A DNA stretch of 54,681 bases from Defluviimonas salinarum (GTDB taxonomy: Bacteria > Pseudomonadota > Alphaproteobacteria > Rhodobacterales > Rhodobacteraceae): positions 1 through 54,681 of the forward strand of contig NZ_JAPDOG010000026.1 of NCBI RefSeq assembly GCF_026013545.1, read 5' to 3'. The notes beneath the pieces were generated by a model that was not told the origin of the DNA, ran no database searches, and saw only the letters and a program-made list of their open reading frames with translations. The position numbers and the translations under genes are program-made. This document shows, one piece after another, positions 7,545 to 16,278 of the stretch (its first letter is position 1; every line of letters begins with the position of its first letter).

Positions 7545-8528
7545 ATGAACGACGCAAAGACCGAAACCCACGGCTACGCGACCGGCCGCCTGAACCTGCC
7601 CTTCGTCGGCATTTCCACCTTCGGCAAGCGGCCCTATGTCGAGGACTGGTCCAGGATCGACGCCGATGTCGCGGTCCTGGGCGCGCCCTTCGATTTCGGC
7701 ACCCAGTTCCGGTCCGGCGCCCGCTTCGGACCGCGCGCGGTGCGCGAGGCCTCGACGCTGTTCAGCTTCGGCCATGCCGGCGCCTACGACCATGAGGACG
7801 ACTGCACCTACCTGCCGGCCGCCGTGCGGATCGTGGACCTCGGCGACGCCGACATCGTGCATACCGACACCGTCAGGAGCCACGCCAACATCAAGGCCGG
7901 CGTGAACGCGATCCTGGACGCCGGGGCCTTCCCGGTCGTCATCGGGGGCGACCACTCGGTCAACATCCCCTGCATTGACGCCTTCGAGGGGCGCGGCGAC
8001 ATCCACATCCTGCAGATCGACGCCCATCTGGACTTCGTCGACGAGCGCCACGGCGTCCGCTATGGCCACGGCAATCCGATGCGCCGCGCCGCCGAGAAGC
8101 CCTATGTGACCGGGCTCACCCAGGTCGGCATCCGCAATGTCTCCTCCACCGCGAAGGAGGGGTACGAGGATGCCCGCCGGATGGGGTCGGATATTCTCTC
8201 GGTGCGGCAGATGCGGGCGCTGGGAGCCAAGGCGGTGATCGACCGCATCCCGGCCGGTGCCCGCGTCTATGTCACGCTCGACATCGACGGGTTCTGTCCC
8301 TCGATCGCGCCGGGCACGGGCACGCCCAGCCACGGCGGCTTCCTCTACTACGAGGTGCTGGAGATGCTGCAGGCGCTCGCCCGGCGCAACGAGGTCGTCG
8401 GCATCGATCTGGTCGAGGTCGCGCCGGACTACGATCCGACCGGCGGCACCTCGATTCTCGCGGCGCAGATCCTGCTGAATTTCCTGGGCTTCGTGTTCGA
8501 GGCGCGCGGGCGCAAGCCGGCCGCCTGA
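7545..8528 (+). CDS. Agmatinase-like ureohydrolase (arginase superfamily)
   Basis: A 327-residue manganese ureohydrolase that hydrolyses a guanidino group to urea. All metal ligands are present: G-G-D-H-S at about residue 134, D-A-H-L-D at about 159 and D-I-D-G-F at about 246, followed by P-G-T-G-T-P and, later, E-V-A-P-x-Y-D-P. The H-G-N-P-M-R-R-A segment corresponds to the substrate loop of agmatinases. ATG 7545 follows AAGGAG. It is the last gene of the TRAP operon. Agmatinase, guanidinobutyrase or guanidinopropionase are all possible; the co-encoded organic-acid-type transporter favours a guanidino acid over agmatine. No urease or further catabolic gene is adjacent. Confidence 0.85.
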   Translation: MNDAKTETHGYATGRLNLPFVGISTFGKRPYVEDWSRIDADVAVLGAPFDFGTQFRSGARFGPRAVREASTLFSFGHAGAYDHEDDCTYLPAAVRIVDLGDADIVHTDTVRSHANIKAGVNAILDAGAFPVVIGGDHSVNIPCIDAFEGRGDIHILQIDAHLDFVDERHGVRYGHGNPMRRAAEKPYVTGLTQVGIRNVSSTAKEGYEDARRMGSDILSVRQMRALGAKAVIDRIPAGARVYVTLDIDGFCPSIAPGTGTPSHGGFLYYEVLEMLQALARRNEVVGIDLVEVAPDYDPTGGTSILAAQILLNFLGFVFEARGRKPAA

Positions 8529-8699
8529 CCTGCCGCGCCGTCGGCCCGTCGAAGCTACGGCAGCCGGATCGGGCATTCGCGCCGCGACCGCGTTGCAACC
8601 CTCGATGCAAGCGGTGGTGACGAACCCTTGCGGCGCAGGTCCAGCCGTCAGCGGCGGACGCGCCGGTATTGAGCGGAGCCGTATCGCCTAACGCACTTG

Positions 8700-8735
8700 C
8701 CCCGGACGGATCTCCTCCTCGTCCGGGGCTTTCCC
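8700..8735 (+). terminator. Rho-independent-like terminator after the ureohydrolase operon
   Basis: A perfect 9-bp stem (CCCCGGACG at 8700-8708, CGTCCGGGG at 8720-8728) with an 11-base loop is followed by CTTTCCCTT. It lies 170 bases after the ureohydrolase stop. The 8529-8929 gap holds no gene; its second half carries the promoter for the complex I cluster. Confidence 0.6.
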
Positions 8736-8815
8736 TTGCGCGGTGACGCCTCGTGATGCGGGCAAGGGCATGTTGCTGCGCAGCCCGGCGGCCGTGGCGC
8801 CAACTCGGTAAAATC

Positions 8816-8844
8816 TTGAGAAAATTCCGAAACTGGGGCACAAT
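8816..8844 (+). promoter_or_regulatory. Probable sigma-70 promoter of the nuo cluster
   Basis: TTGAGA at 8816-8821 and CACAAT at 8839-8844 are separated by 17 bases, in the only AT-rich patch of the spacer. Transcription would start near 8851, leaving a leader of about 80 bases before nuoJ. Confidence 0.5.
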
Positions 8845-8929
8845 TTACGCACGCATCTGAGGTGGCTAGTCACATTGTTTCCGGCCATCGCGCGCCGCTT
8901 CGCAGGTCACTTCAGAAGGATCGGCATCG

Positions 8930-9430
8930 ATGGAGCAGGGGTTTTTTCTCGTCTTCGCTGCCGCGGCCGTGATCACGGCCCTGATCATGGTGTTGACGCA
9001 TAATCCCGTGCATAGCGCGCTGGCGCTGATGGCGTGTTTCCTGCAGATCTCGGCGATCTTCGTGCTGCTCGCGGCGCCGCTTCTCGCGGTGATCCAGATC
9101 TTCGTCTATGTCGGCGCGATCATGGTCCTCTTCGTCTTCGTGATCATGATGATCGACGTGCGCGAGGCGGTGCTGCAGCGCTTCGTTCCGGGCGGCAGCC
9201 TGCCGGCGCTGGTGCTGCTCGTCCTCCTCGGCGTCGAGATGCTGGCGCTGGTGATCATGTCGGACCGGTTCTCGGTCGCGGCGCCCGCGACCTCCCGCAC
9301 CGCGGGCAATATCCGGGAGCTCGGCACGACGCTCTTTGCCGACTATCTGCTGCCGTTCGAGGTGGCCTCGGTGATCCTTCTCGTGGCGCTCGTCGGCGCC
9401 ATCGTGCTGGCGCGGAAGGAGGCGGACTGA
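8930..9430 (+). CDS. nuoJ: NADH-quinone oxidoreductase subunit J
   Basis: A 166-residue membrane subunit of complex I with five predicted helices. The family signature [21 protein letters not shown] is at residues about 55-75, including the glycine that forms the pi-bulge hinge in helix 3. A periplasmic loop with [11 protein letters not shown] precedes the last helix ([11 protein letters not shown]). AGAAGGA lies 9 bases before ATG 8930. Its stop overlaps the nuoK start (TGATG). Starting the cluster with J and K rather than A is unusual. Confidence 0.93.
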   Translation: MEQGFFLVFAAAAVITALIMVLTHNPVHSALALMACFLQISAIFVLLAAPLLAVIQIFVYVGAIMVLFVFVIMMIDVREAVLQRFVPGGSLPALVLLVLLGVEMLALVIMSDRFSVAAPATSRTAGNIRELGTTLFADYLLPFEVASVILLVALVGAIVLARKEAD

Positions 9431-9732
9431 TGGTGCCGCTTTCCTGGTATGTCGTCCTTGGCGTCTTGCTCTTCGTGATCGGGGCGGCGGGGGTGCTGCT
9501 GAGGCGCAACATCCTTGTCGTGCTGATGTCGCTCGAGCTGCTGCTCAACTCGGTCAACATCAACTTCATTGCCTTCGGGGCGTTCCACGACGATTTCCGC
9601 GGCCGGATCTTCGCGATCTTCGTCATCGCGATCACCGCGGCGGAGGTCGCCATCGCCCTCGGCATCCTGGTCGCTCTTGTGAGGAACAAGGCCACCCTCA
9701 AGGTCGACGAGGTCACCATGTTGAAAGGATAG
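9430..9732 (+). CDS. nuoK: NADH-quinone oxidoreductase subunit K
   Basis: A 100-residue, three-helix membrane subunit of complex I of canonical size. The two conserved membrane glutamates of the family are present: one in [12 protein letters not shown] (residue 36) and one in T-A-A-E-V-A-I-A-L (residue 72); both belong to the central proton pathway. The ATG at 9430 overlaps the nuoJ stop by one base. Confidence 0.93.
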   Translation: MVPLSWYVVLGVLLFVIGAAGVLLRRNILVVLMSLELLLNSVNINFIAFGAFHDDFRGRIFAIFVIAITAAEVAIALGILVALVRNKATLKVDEVTMLKG

Positions 9733-9736
9733 CGGT

Positions 9737-11200
9737 TTGGACCCGGTTGTCTCGATCCGGCCGCTTCTGGCCATCGCGGTCGCCCTCTTGGCGGCGGTGC
9801 TGGTGCTTCTCCTGAATGACCGCGAAAGATTGCGCGACCTGGTCTCGCCCGTCGCGGCGGTCGTGATGTTCGCGATCGTCGTCTCGATGGCGCCGGTCGT
9901 CCTGGCGGGCGGCGTGGTGGAACTGCGGTTGTTCGAGATCCTGCCCGGCATCGACTTCGCCTTCCGGGTCGATCCGCTCGGCATGGTCTTCGCGACCGTC
10001 GCGTCGCTTCTGTGGATCCTCGCGGCGATCTATTCAATCGGCTACATGCGGAGTCTGAACGAACACGCCCAGACCCGCTTCTTCGCCTGTTTCGCCACAA
10101 GCCTCGCGGCCGCCGCGGGCGGCGCCTTCGCCGCCAATCTCTTCACGCTGGTGATCTTCTACGAGATCCTGAGCCTCGTCACCTACCCGCTCGTCTATCA
10201 CCACGAGGACGAGGAGGCCTGGGCCGGCAGCCGCAAGTATCTCGTCTACCTCATGGGCGCGTCGAAGAGTTTCCTTCTGGCGGCGCTGGCGCTGACGTAT
10301 CACCTCGCGGGGTCGCTCGATTTCGTGCCGGGCGGGCTTCTGGCGGAGAGCGCCGCGGCGCCGGCGCTGCTGACGGTGGTCTATTTCTGCTACCTCTTCG
10401 GCTTCGCCAAGGCCGCGGTGATGCCGATCCATGCCTGGCTGCCCGCCGCGATGGTCGCCCCGACGCCGGTGAGCGCGCTGCTCCATGCGGTGGCCGTCGT
10501 CAAGATGGGCGTCTTCTGCGTCCTGCGCGTCGTCTTCCACGTCTTCGGCGCGGGGCTGATGGAGGGACTCGGGCTTGGCCTCGCGACGGCCTATCTCGTC
10601 TCGTTTACGATCCTGATGGCCTCGGTCTATGCGCTGACGCGGGACGATCTTAAGGCGCGGCTTGCCTATTCGACGGTGAGCCAGCTGTCCTACATCGTGC
10701 TCGGCGCGGTGCTGCTGTCGCCGGTGGCGATGGTGGGCGGCATCCTCCATATCGCGGCGCACGCATTCTCGAAGATCACGCTCTTCTTCTGCGCGGGCTC
10801 GATCCTCTGCGCCTCCGGCAAGCGGAAGATCAGCGAGATGGGCGGGATCGGGCGCAAACTGCCCTGGACGATGGGGGCGTTCTTCGTCGCCTCGCTCTCC
10901 ATGATCGGTGTGCCGCCAAGTGCCGGGTTCGTCAGCAAATGGTATCTGGCGCTCGGGTCGATGGAGGCCGGCGAGGTCACCTTCCTGATCGTGCTGCTCC
11001 TCAGTTCGGTGCTGAACGCCGCCTATTTCCTGCCCGTGAGCTACGTGGCCTTCTTCGGGGCCGAGCCGCAGGACAGCCCGGCCCCGGTCCGCGAGGTTCC
11101 GATGGTTGCGGTGCCCTTGGTGGCGACCGCCGTCCTGTCGGTGCTGATGGGCATTCTGCCGGGCTATTTCCTGGCGCTCGCGGAAGGGGTCGTCCGATGA
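9737..11200 (+). CDS. Antiporter-like complex I subunit (MrpD/NuoL-M family), first copy
   Basis: A 487-residue, roughly 14-helix protein of the proton-conducting antiporter family. It begins with TTG at 9737, five bases after the nuoK stop, with AAAGGA as ribosome site; no ATG is available near. The pumping residues are all present: Glu in F-Y-E-I-L-S-L, Lys in F-A-K-A-A-V-M-P-I-H-A-W-L-P, Lys in V-V-K-M-G-V, and Lys in A-H-A-F-S-K-I-T-L-F. It lacks the C-terminal lateral helix of NuoL and so resembles MrpD or NuoM. Together with the gene at 11444 it replaces a canonical nuoL, giving the locus four antiporter-like subunits. Similar proteins are annotated as monovalent cation/H+ antiporter subunit D, so a stand-alone antiporter is the alternative. 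Confidence 0.85.
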   Translation: MDPVVSIRPLLAIAVALLAAVLVLLLNDRERLRDLVSPVAAVVMFAIVVSMAPVVLAGGVVELRLFEILPGIDFAFRVDPLGMVFATVASLLWILAAIYSIGYMRSLNEHAQTRFFACFATSLAAAAGGAFAANLFTLVIFYEILSLVTYPLVYHHEDEEAWAGSRKYLVYLMGASKSFLLAALALTYHLAGSLDFVPGGLLAESAAAPALLTVVYFCYLFGFAKAAVMPIHAWLPAAMVAPTPVSALLHAVAVVKMGVFCVLRVVFHVFGAGLMEGLGLGLATAYLVSFTILMASVYALTRDDLKARLAYSTVSQLSYIVLGAVLLSPVAMVGGILHIAAHAFSKITLFFCAGSILCASGKRKISEMGGIGRKLPWTMGAFFVASLSMIGVPPSAGFVSKWYLALGSMEAGEVTFLIVLLLSSVLNAAYFLPVSYVAFFGAEPQDSPAPVREVPMVAVPLVATAVLSVLMGILPGYFLALAEGVVR

Positions 11201-11451
11201 TCAGGCGCATTGTCGATTTCTTCGGAGACGCGAAACACGCCCGCAGCCGGCGGCGGCTCTTCTATGCCACGCTGGGTGCGATCGTCATCGCCGATTTCCT
11301 CGTCTATCGCGGCCATGCCGACTACATCTGGGAACGCATGCCGGGCTGGCCCGCGGCCTACGGGTTCGGCTCCTGCGTGCTTCTGATCTTCGTCTCCAAG
11401 TTCCTCGGCCACCGGGGCGGGCTGATGCGGCGCGAGGATTACTATGACTGA
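11197..11451 (+). CDS. Small membrane protein embedded between the two antiporter-like genes
   Basis: An 84-residue protein whose ATG overlaps the previous stop (ATGA) and whose own end overlaps the next start by 8 bases, so it is translationally coupled on both sides. It has a basic N-terminus (K-H-A-R-S-R-R-R-L), two hydrophobic segments (about residues 21-38 and 53-70) joined by the loop Y-R-G-H-A-D-Y-I-W-E-R-M-P-G-W, and a charged end (L-M-R-R-E-D-Y-Y-D). I do not recognise a named family. Position and coupling suggest an accessory or assembly subunit of this complex I variant (inference). Confidence 0.75.
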   Translation: MIRRIVDFFGDAKHARSRRRLFYATLGAIVIADFLVYRGHADYIWERMPGWPAAYGFGSCVLLIFVSKFLGHRGGLMRREDYYD

Positions 11452-13204
11452 TTTCGTGCATCCCTCGCTGCTGTTCCTCCTCGGTGCCCTGCCGGTCCCG
11501 TTCCTGAAGGGCACGCTCCGCAAGGCTTGGCTCGTGCTGATTCCTGTGCTGGCGATCCTCGCGGTCCAGACGATAGAGCCAGGCAGCTACGGCGCCGCGC
11601 GCTTCGTCCGGCAGGAGATCCTGGTGGCGAAAGCCGACCGGCTCAGCATCCTCTTCGCCACGGTCTTCACGATCATGGCGCTGATCGGCACCATCTATGC
11701 CCTGCATCTGGAGCGCCCCGGCCAGCATGTCGCGGCCTTCGCCTATGTCGGCAGCGCGCTCGGCGTGGTCTTTGCCGGGGATTACCTGACGCTGTTCCTG
11801 TTCTGGGAGGGGATGGCCTTCGCCTCCGCCTATCTGATCTTCGCTCAGGGCGGCGACAAGGCGATCGGCGCGGGGTTCCGCTACCTGATGGTGCATGTCA
11901 CCGGCGGGGTGGCGCTTCTCGGCGGGGTCATCCTCTACGGGCTCGCCAGGGGATCGGTGCTGTTCGGCCCGATCGGCGAGGATATGGGCGTGGCCGGGTA
12001 CCTGATCCTCGCGGGCTTTATCCTCAACGCCGCCGTGCCGCCCCTGAACGCATGGCTGACCGACGCCTATCCCGAGGCCACCGTCACCGGCGCGGTGTTC
12101 ATGAGCGCCTTCACCACCAAGACCGCGGTCTACGTGCTCGCCCGCGCCTTTCCGGGGACGGAACTGCTGGTCTGGCTCGGAACGGCGATGGCGCTCTACG
12201 GCGTCGTCTACGCGGTGCTGGAAAACGACTGCCGCCGGCTTCTCGCCTATCACATCGTGAGCCAGGTAGGCTACATGGTGGCCGGCATCGGCATCGGCAC
12301 CGAGATGGCGCTGAACGGCGCCACGAGCCACGCCTTCGCCCATATCCTCTACAAGGCGCTTCTCTTCATGGGCGCCGGCGCGGTGATCCATGTCACCGGG
12401 CGGCGCAAGCTGACCGAGCTTGGCGGGCTCTACCGGACCATGCCGCTGACGGTGGCGCTCTACATGATCGGCGCCTTCGCGATCTCGGCCTTCCCGTTCT
12501 TCTCGGGCTTCGTCACGAAGTCGATGGTCGTGGCGGCGGCCGGCGAGGATCATCGGGCCTGGGTGATGCTGGCCCTGACGATGGCCTCGTCGGGCACGTT
12601 CCTCCATACCGGGCTGAAGCTGCCCTATTACATGTTCTTCGGGAAGGATCAGGGGCTGCGACCGCCGGAGCCGCCGAAGAACATGCTGCTCGCGATGTCG
12701 ATCGCGGCGGTCCTCTGCGTGGCGATCGGCGTCTATCCCGACCCGCTCTATGCGCTCCTGCCCCATGCGGTCGATTTCGTCCCCTATACCGGCGCCCATG
12801 TCACCGAGAGCCTCGGCATCCTGATGTTCACGGCGCTTGGCTTCGTCCTCTTCCTCCGCGCGCTCGATCCCGAGGATACGATCAGCCTCGACACCGACTG
12901 GGTCTACCGTCGGGCCGCGCGCGGCTTCATGTGGCTCGCCGAACGCCCGCTCGCGCGCTACGAGGCCGCCGTGAGCGACGTGACCGAGACCACGGCGCTG
13001 CCCGCCTTGCACAAGACGGCGCAGGCCGGGCTGAGGGCCGATCTCGGCGGCATCGACGCCATCGTCAACGGTGTCGCCCGGACGATCCTGCGCGGCGGCG
13101 CACGGCTGAGACGGGTTCAGAGCGGGCTCGTGACGCACTATGCGCTGGCGATGGTGGCGGGCGTGATCGCCGCGATCGCGGTCTTCGCCGTGGTCTGGCG
13201 GTAG
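11444..13204 (+). CDS. Antiporter-like complex I subunit (subunit-D type) with C-terminal helical arm
   Basis: A 586-residue membrane protein of the same family as NuoL, here the likely functional NuoL. The Glu of helix 5 (F-L-F-W-E-G-M-A-F-A-S), the Lys of helix 8 (F-T-T-K-T-A-V-Y-V) and that of helix 12 (H-I-L-Y-K-A-L-L-F) are present. The helix 7 lysine is replaced: F-I-L-N-A-A-V-P-P-L-N-A-W-L has Asn where most relatives have Lys, and a second Asn for the following His. After about residue 490 comes a long amphipathic stretch and a final membrane anchor (L-V-T-H-Y-A-L-A-M-V-A-G), the layout of NuoL's lateral helix. I recall the Asn variant as typical of alphaproteobacterial antiporter subunit D. 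Confidence 0.85.
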   Translation: MTDFVHPSLLFLLGALPVPFLKGTLRKAWLVLIPVLAILAVQTIEPGSYGAARFVRQEILVAKADRLSILFATVFTIMALIGTIYALHLERPGQHVAAFAYVGSALGVVFAGDYLTLFLFWEGMAFASAYLIFAQGGDKAIGAGFRYLMVHVTGGVALLGGVILYGLARGSVLFGPIGEDMGVAGYLILAGFILNAAVPPLNAWLTDAYPEATVTGAVFMSAFTTKTAVYVLARAFPGTELLVWLGTAMALYGVVYAVLENDCRRLLAYHIVSQVGYMVAGIGIGTEMALNGATSHAFAHILYKALLFMGAGAVIHVTGRRKLTELGGLYRTMPLTVALYMIGAFAISAFPFFSGFVTKSMVVAAAGEDHRAWVMLALTMASSGTFLHTGLKLPYYMFFGKDQGLRPPEPPKNMLLAMSIAAVLCVAIGVYPDPLYALLPHAVDFVPYTGAHVTESLGILMFTALGFVLFLRALDPEDTISLDTDWVYRRAARGFMWLAERPLARYEAAVSDVTETTALPALHKTAQAGLRADLGGIDAIVNGVARTILRGGARLRRVQSGLVTHYALAMVAGVIAAIAVFAVVWR

Positions 13205-13212
13205 GGGGGGCG

Positions 13213-14688
13213 ATGGCGGTTCCCTGGCTCAGCCTCATCGTCTTCCTGCCCGCCGCCGGGGCGGCCCTCCTGATGGTCCTGCGCGACGACGCAGCGGTGC
13301 GGTGGGTGGCGCTTTCCGTAACGCTCGCCGATCTCGCGCTCTGCCTCGGCTTGCTCGCAGGTTTCGACGGATCGACCCATGCGATGCAGTTCACCGAGAC
13401 CCGCGACTGGGTGCCGGCGCTCGGCATCCGCTATGCGCTCGGCGTGGACGGGATCAGCGCGCTCTTCGTCTTCCTCACGGCCCTTCTCGGCGTCGTCTCG
13501 GTGCTCGCCTCCTGGGCCGCGATCGCGACCAGGGTGAAGGAGTTCATGGTCAGCCTCCTTGTCATGCAGACGCTGATGCTCGGCGTCTTCGCGGCGCTCG
13601 ACCTCTTCCTGTTCTACGTCTTCTGGGAGGCGATGTTGATCCCGATGTACGTCATCATCGGGGTCTGGGGCGGGGAGGGCCGCGTCTATGCCGCCGTCAA
13701 GTTCTTCCTCTACACGCTTGCGGGCAGCCTTCTCTTCCTCGTCGGCGTCATCGTGCTCTACTTCCAGGGCGGCAGGACCTTCGACATCCTCGCGCTGATG
13801 GACGGGGATTATCCGTTCGCCGTCCAGGCCTGGCTGTTCTTCGCCTTCCTCGTCGCCTTCGCGGTCAAGGTGCCGATGGTGCCGGTCCATACCTGGCTGC
13901 CCGACGCCCATGTCGAGGCGCCGACCGCGGGCAGCATCATCCTCGCGGGCGTGCTGCTGAAGATGGGCGCCTACGGCTTTTTGCGCTTCTCGCTGCCGAT
14001 GCTGCCCGATGCCTCGGTCCATTTCGCGCCGCTGATGCTGGCCTTGTCGGCCCTCGCGATCGTCTATGGCGGGTTGCTGGCGCTGGCGCAGGACGATCTG
14101 AAGAAGCTCGTCGCCTATTCCTCGATCAGCCATATGGGCTTCGTCACGCTCGGGATCTTCGCGCTGAACATACGCGGGCTTCAGGGCGGCATCCTGCAGA
14201 TGTTCAACCACGGCGTCACGACCGGGGCGCTCTTTCTCTTCGTCGGCCTCATCTACGAACGCACCCACAGCCGTTCGATCGCCGATTATGGCGGGCTGAT
14301 GAAGGTGGCGCCGGTCTATACCGTGTTCCTCGCGCTCTTCACGCTCGCCTCGATGGCGCTGCCCGGGACCAATGCCTTCGTGGGCGAGTTGCTGGTCCTG
14401 TCGGGCGGCTTCGCGGTGAGCCTCGCCGCCGGTGCGGCGGCGGTGCTCGGGGCGCTTCTGAGTGCCGCCTATCTTCTCAGCATGTACCGCCGGGTGGCGC
14501 TCGGCCCGGCGCGGGTCGCGGAGCGTCATGAGGTCTGGGACCTGAACGCCCGCGAGCTTGCGGCGGCGCTGCCGCTTGCCGTCTTCGTGCTCTGGGTCGG
14601 GCTCTACCCGAAGCCCTTCCTCGGCATCATCGACGCCTCGGTGAGCCATCTCCTGGCCCAGGTCCACGGGCAGGAGGGCGGGCCATGA
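13213..14688 (+). CDS. nuoM: NADH-quinone oxidoreductase subunit M
   Basis: A 491-residue, 14-helix proton-pumping subunit of normal length. Signature stretches: F-Y-V-F-W-E-A-M-L-I-P-M-Y (helix 5 Glu), F-A-V-K-V-P-M-V-P-V-H-T-W-L-P-D-A-H-V-E-A-P-T (helix 7 Lys and loop), L-L-K-M-G-A-Y-G, D-D-L-K-K-L-V-A-Y-S-S-I-S-H-M-G, and F-N-H-G. The ATG at 13213 follows GGGGGGG eight bases after the previous stop. The end overlaps nuoN by 4 bases. Confidence 0.94.
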   Translation: MAVPWLSLIVFLPAAGAALLMVLRDDAAVRWVALSVTLADLALCLGLLAGFDGSTHAMQFTETRDWVPALGIRYALGVDGISALFVFLTALLGVVSVLASWAAIATRVKEFMVSLLVMQTLMLGVFAALDLFLFYVFWEAMLIPMYVIIGVWGGEGRVYAAVKFFLYTLAGSLLFLVGVIVLYFQGGRTFDILALMDGDYPFAVQAWLFFAFLVAFAVKVPMVPVHTWLPDAHVEAPTAGSIILAGVLLKMGAYGFLRFSLPMLPDASVHFAPLMLALSALAIVYGGLLALAQDDLKKLVAYSSISHMGFVTLGIFALNIRGLQGGILQMFNHGVTTGALFLFVGLIYERTHSRSIADYGGLMKVAPVYTVFLALFTLASMALPGTNAFVGELLVLSGGFAVSLAAGAAAVLGALLSAAYLLSMYRRVALGPARVAERHEVWDLNARELAAALPLAVFVLWVGLYPKPFLGIIDASVSHLLAQVHGQEGGP

Positions 14689-16124
14689 ACGAGGCGCAGC
14701 TTCTCCAGTCGATCCTTGCGAGCCTGCCGGAGATCTGGGTGGTCACCGCCGCCTGCATCCTCCTGATCGGCGGGCTTTTCGTGCCGAAGGGCAGGGGCGA
14801 TGTGCTCGTGCTGGCCTCGGTCGCGGTCGTGCTGATCGCCGCTGCGATGACGCTGATGCTCGCCGGAGAGGTGCGGCCCGCCTATTCGGGCATGTTTCTG
14901 GCCGACCGCTTCGCGGTCTTCATCAAGGTCGTCTGCTACCTCGGCACCGCGCTCACGATCCTGATGTCGCGCCGCTACGCCGAGATCGAGGGGATCGAGC
15001 GCTGCGAATACTACGTGCTTCTGCTCTTCGCGCTCACCGGCATGATGATCATGGCCTCGGCGACGGATCTTCTGATGGTCTATGTCGGGCTGGAGCTGAT
15101 GTCGCTCTGCACCTATGTGCTCACGGGGTTCATGCGGACCGAGCGGCGATCGAACGAGGCGGCGCTGAAATACGTGATCCTCGGCGCGGTGGCGACCGGG
15201 GTGTTCCTTTACGGGGTCTCGCTCGTCTACGGGCTGACCGGCACGACGCAGCTTGACGCCTTCGCCGCTTCGGCGGGCGAGGGCGGGGCTGATACGGGCC
15301 TCGCGCTCGCGGTGATCTTTATCGTCGCGGGGCTCGTCTTCAAGATCGGCGCGGTGCCGTTCCACATGTGGGTGCCCGACGTCTATGAGGGCGCGCCGAC
15401 GACGATAACCGCCTTCATGTCCGTGGGCCCCAAGGCGGCGGGCTTCGCGGTCGTGCTCCGGGTCTTCCTCAACCCGCTGGTCGCCGCGTCCGACGTCTGG
15501 ATCATCGTCGCGGTGCTTGCCGTCGCGACCATGGCGCTTGGCAGCTTCGTGGCGCTGGTGCAGGACAACATCAAGCGTCTTCTGGCCTATTCGAGCATCG
15601 CCCATGCCGGTTTCGCGCTCTTCGGCGTGGTGGCGGGTGGCGCGGACGGCATCGCGAGCGTGATGCTTTACCTCCTGATCTACGCCTTCATGAACCTCGG
15701 CATCTTCGGCGCCGTCGTCATGATGCGAAACGGTGCGAGGTCCGGCGAGGCGATCGAGGATTATGCGGGCCTCGCGCGGTCGCACCGGGTGCTGGCGCTT
15801 CTCTTGCTCCTCTACCTCTTCTCGCTGGCCGGCATTCCGCCCACGGCGGGCTTCTTCGCCAAGTTCTACGTGCTGGTGGCGCTCGTCGATCAGGGCTTCG
15901 TCATCCTCGCGGTGATCGCGGTGCTCCTGAGCGCGGTCGCGGCCTATTTCTACATCCGCATCGTCATGGTGATCTACATGCGCGAGCCGTCCGGCGCGTT
16001 CGACCCGGCGCTGACGCCGGGGCTGCGGGTCGTGCTTGCCGTCACCGCTCTCGGCACGCTCGGCATCGGCCTGTTTCCGGCATGGTTTCTTGGACTTGCT
16101 CAACAATCCGTGTTCGGCGGCTGA
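14685..16124 (+). CDS. nuoN: NADH-quinone oxidoreductase subunit N
   Basis: A 479-residue, 14-helix antiporter-like subunit closest to the quinone module. Visible signatures: Y-V-G-L-E-L-M-S-L-C-T-Y-V-L (helix 5 Glu), L-V-F-K-I-G-A-V-P-F-H-M-W-V-P-D-V-Y-E-G-A-P-T (Lys and loop), D-N-I-K-R-L-L-A-Y-S-S-I-A-H-A-G-F, Y-A-F-M-N-L-G. ATG overlaps the nuoM stop (ATGA). The following 154-base gap separates this membrane half from nuoA-G. Confidence 0.94.
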   Translation: MNEAQLLQSILASLPEIWVVTAACILLIGGLFVPKGRGDVLVLASVAVVLIAAAMTLMLAGEVRPAYSGMFLADRFAVFIKVVCYLGTALTILMSRRYAEIEGIERCEYYVLLLFALTGMMIMASATDLLMVYVGLELMSLCTYVLTGFMRTERRSNEAALKYVILGAVATGVFLYGVSLVYGLTGTTQLDAFAASAGEGGADTGLALAVIFIVAGLVFKIGAVPFHMWVPDVYEGAPTTITAFMSVGPKAAGFAVVLRVFLNPLVAASDVWIIVAVLAVATMALGSFVALVQDNIKRLLAYSSIAHAGFALFGVVAGGADGIASVMLYLLIYAFMNLGIFGAVVMMRNGARSGEAIEDYAGLARSHRVLALLLLLYLFSLAGIPPTAGFFAKFYVLVALVDQGFVILAVIAVLLSAVAAYFYIRIVMVIYMREPSGAFDPALTPGLRVVLAVTALGTLGIGLFPAWFLGLAQQSVFGG

Positions 16125-16134
16125 GGGATTGGAT

Positions 16135-16163
16135 TTGCAAAAAACCGGCCGTCCGAATAGGCT
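16135..16163 (+). promoter_or_regulatory. Weak candidate promoter ahead of nuoA
   Basis: TTGCAA (16135-16140) and TAGGCT (16158-16163) stand 17 bases apart in the 154-base nuoN-nuoA gap, the only break over 50 bases in the plus-strand cluster. The -10 match is poor. No gene is seen in the gap. Confidence 0.25.
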
Positions 16164-16278
16164 GTAAGGGCAAGAAAGGAATGCCCAAGTCGCTTCCGGG
16201 GGTCCGCGACACCGGTCCCAGAGGGGGTCGTGTGCGGCCTGAGCAGAGCTCCCCGGCAGTCAAGCGGGGCGATGCGAC

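Noticed and set aside
5430-8576. A 1,048-codon open frame on the minus strand
   Set aside because: It is antisense to dctP-dctQ-dctM and the ureohydrolase. Its product is a monotonous mix of Asp, Arg, His, Glu and Gly, as expected from GC-rich antisense frames.
11285-13138. A 617-codon open frame on the minus strand
   Set aside because: Antisense of the 586-aa antiporter-like subunit, with the same low-complexity composition and no ribosome site.
13138-16106. Two ~500-codon minus-strand frames opposite nuoM and nuoN
   Set aside because: Shadows of well-supported membrane subunit genes; products are almost entirely charged residues.
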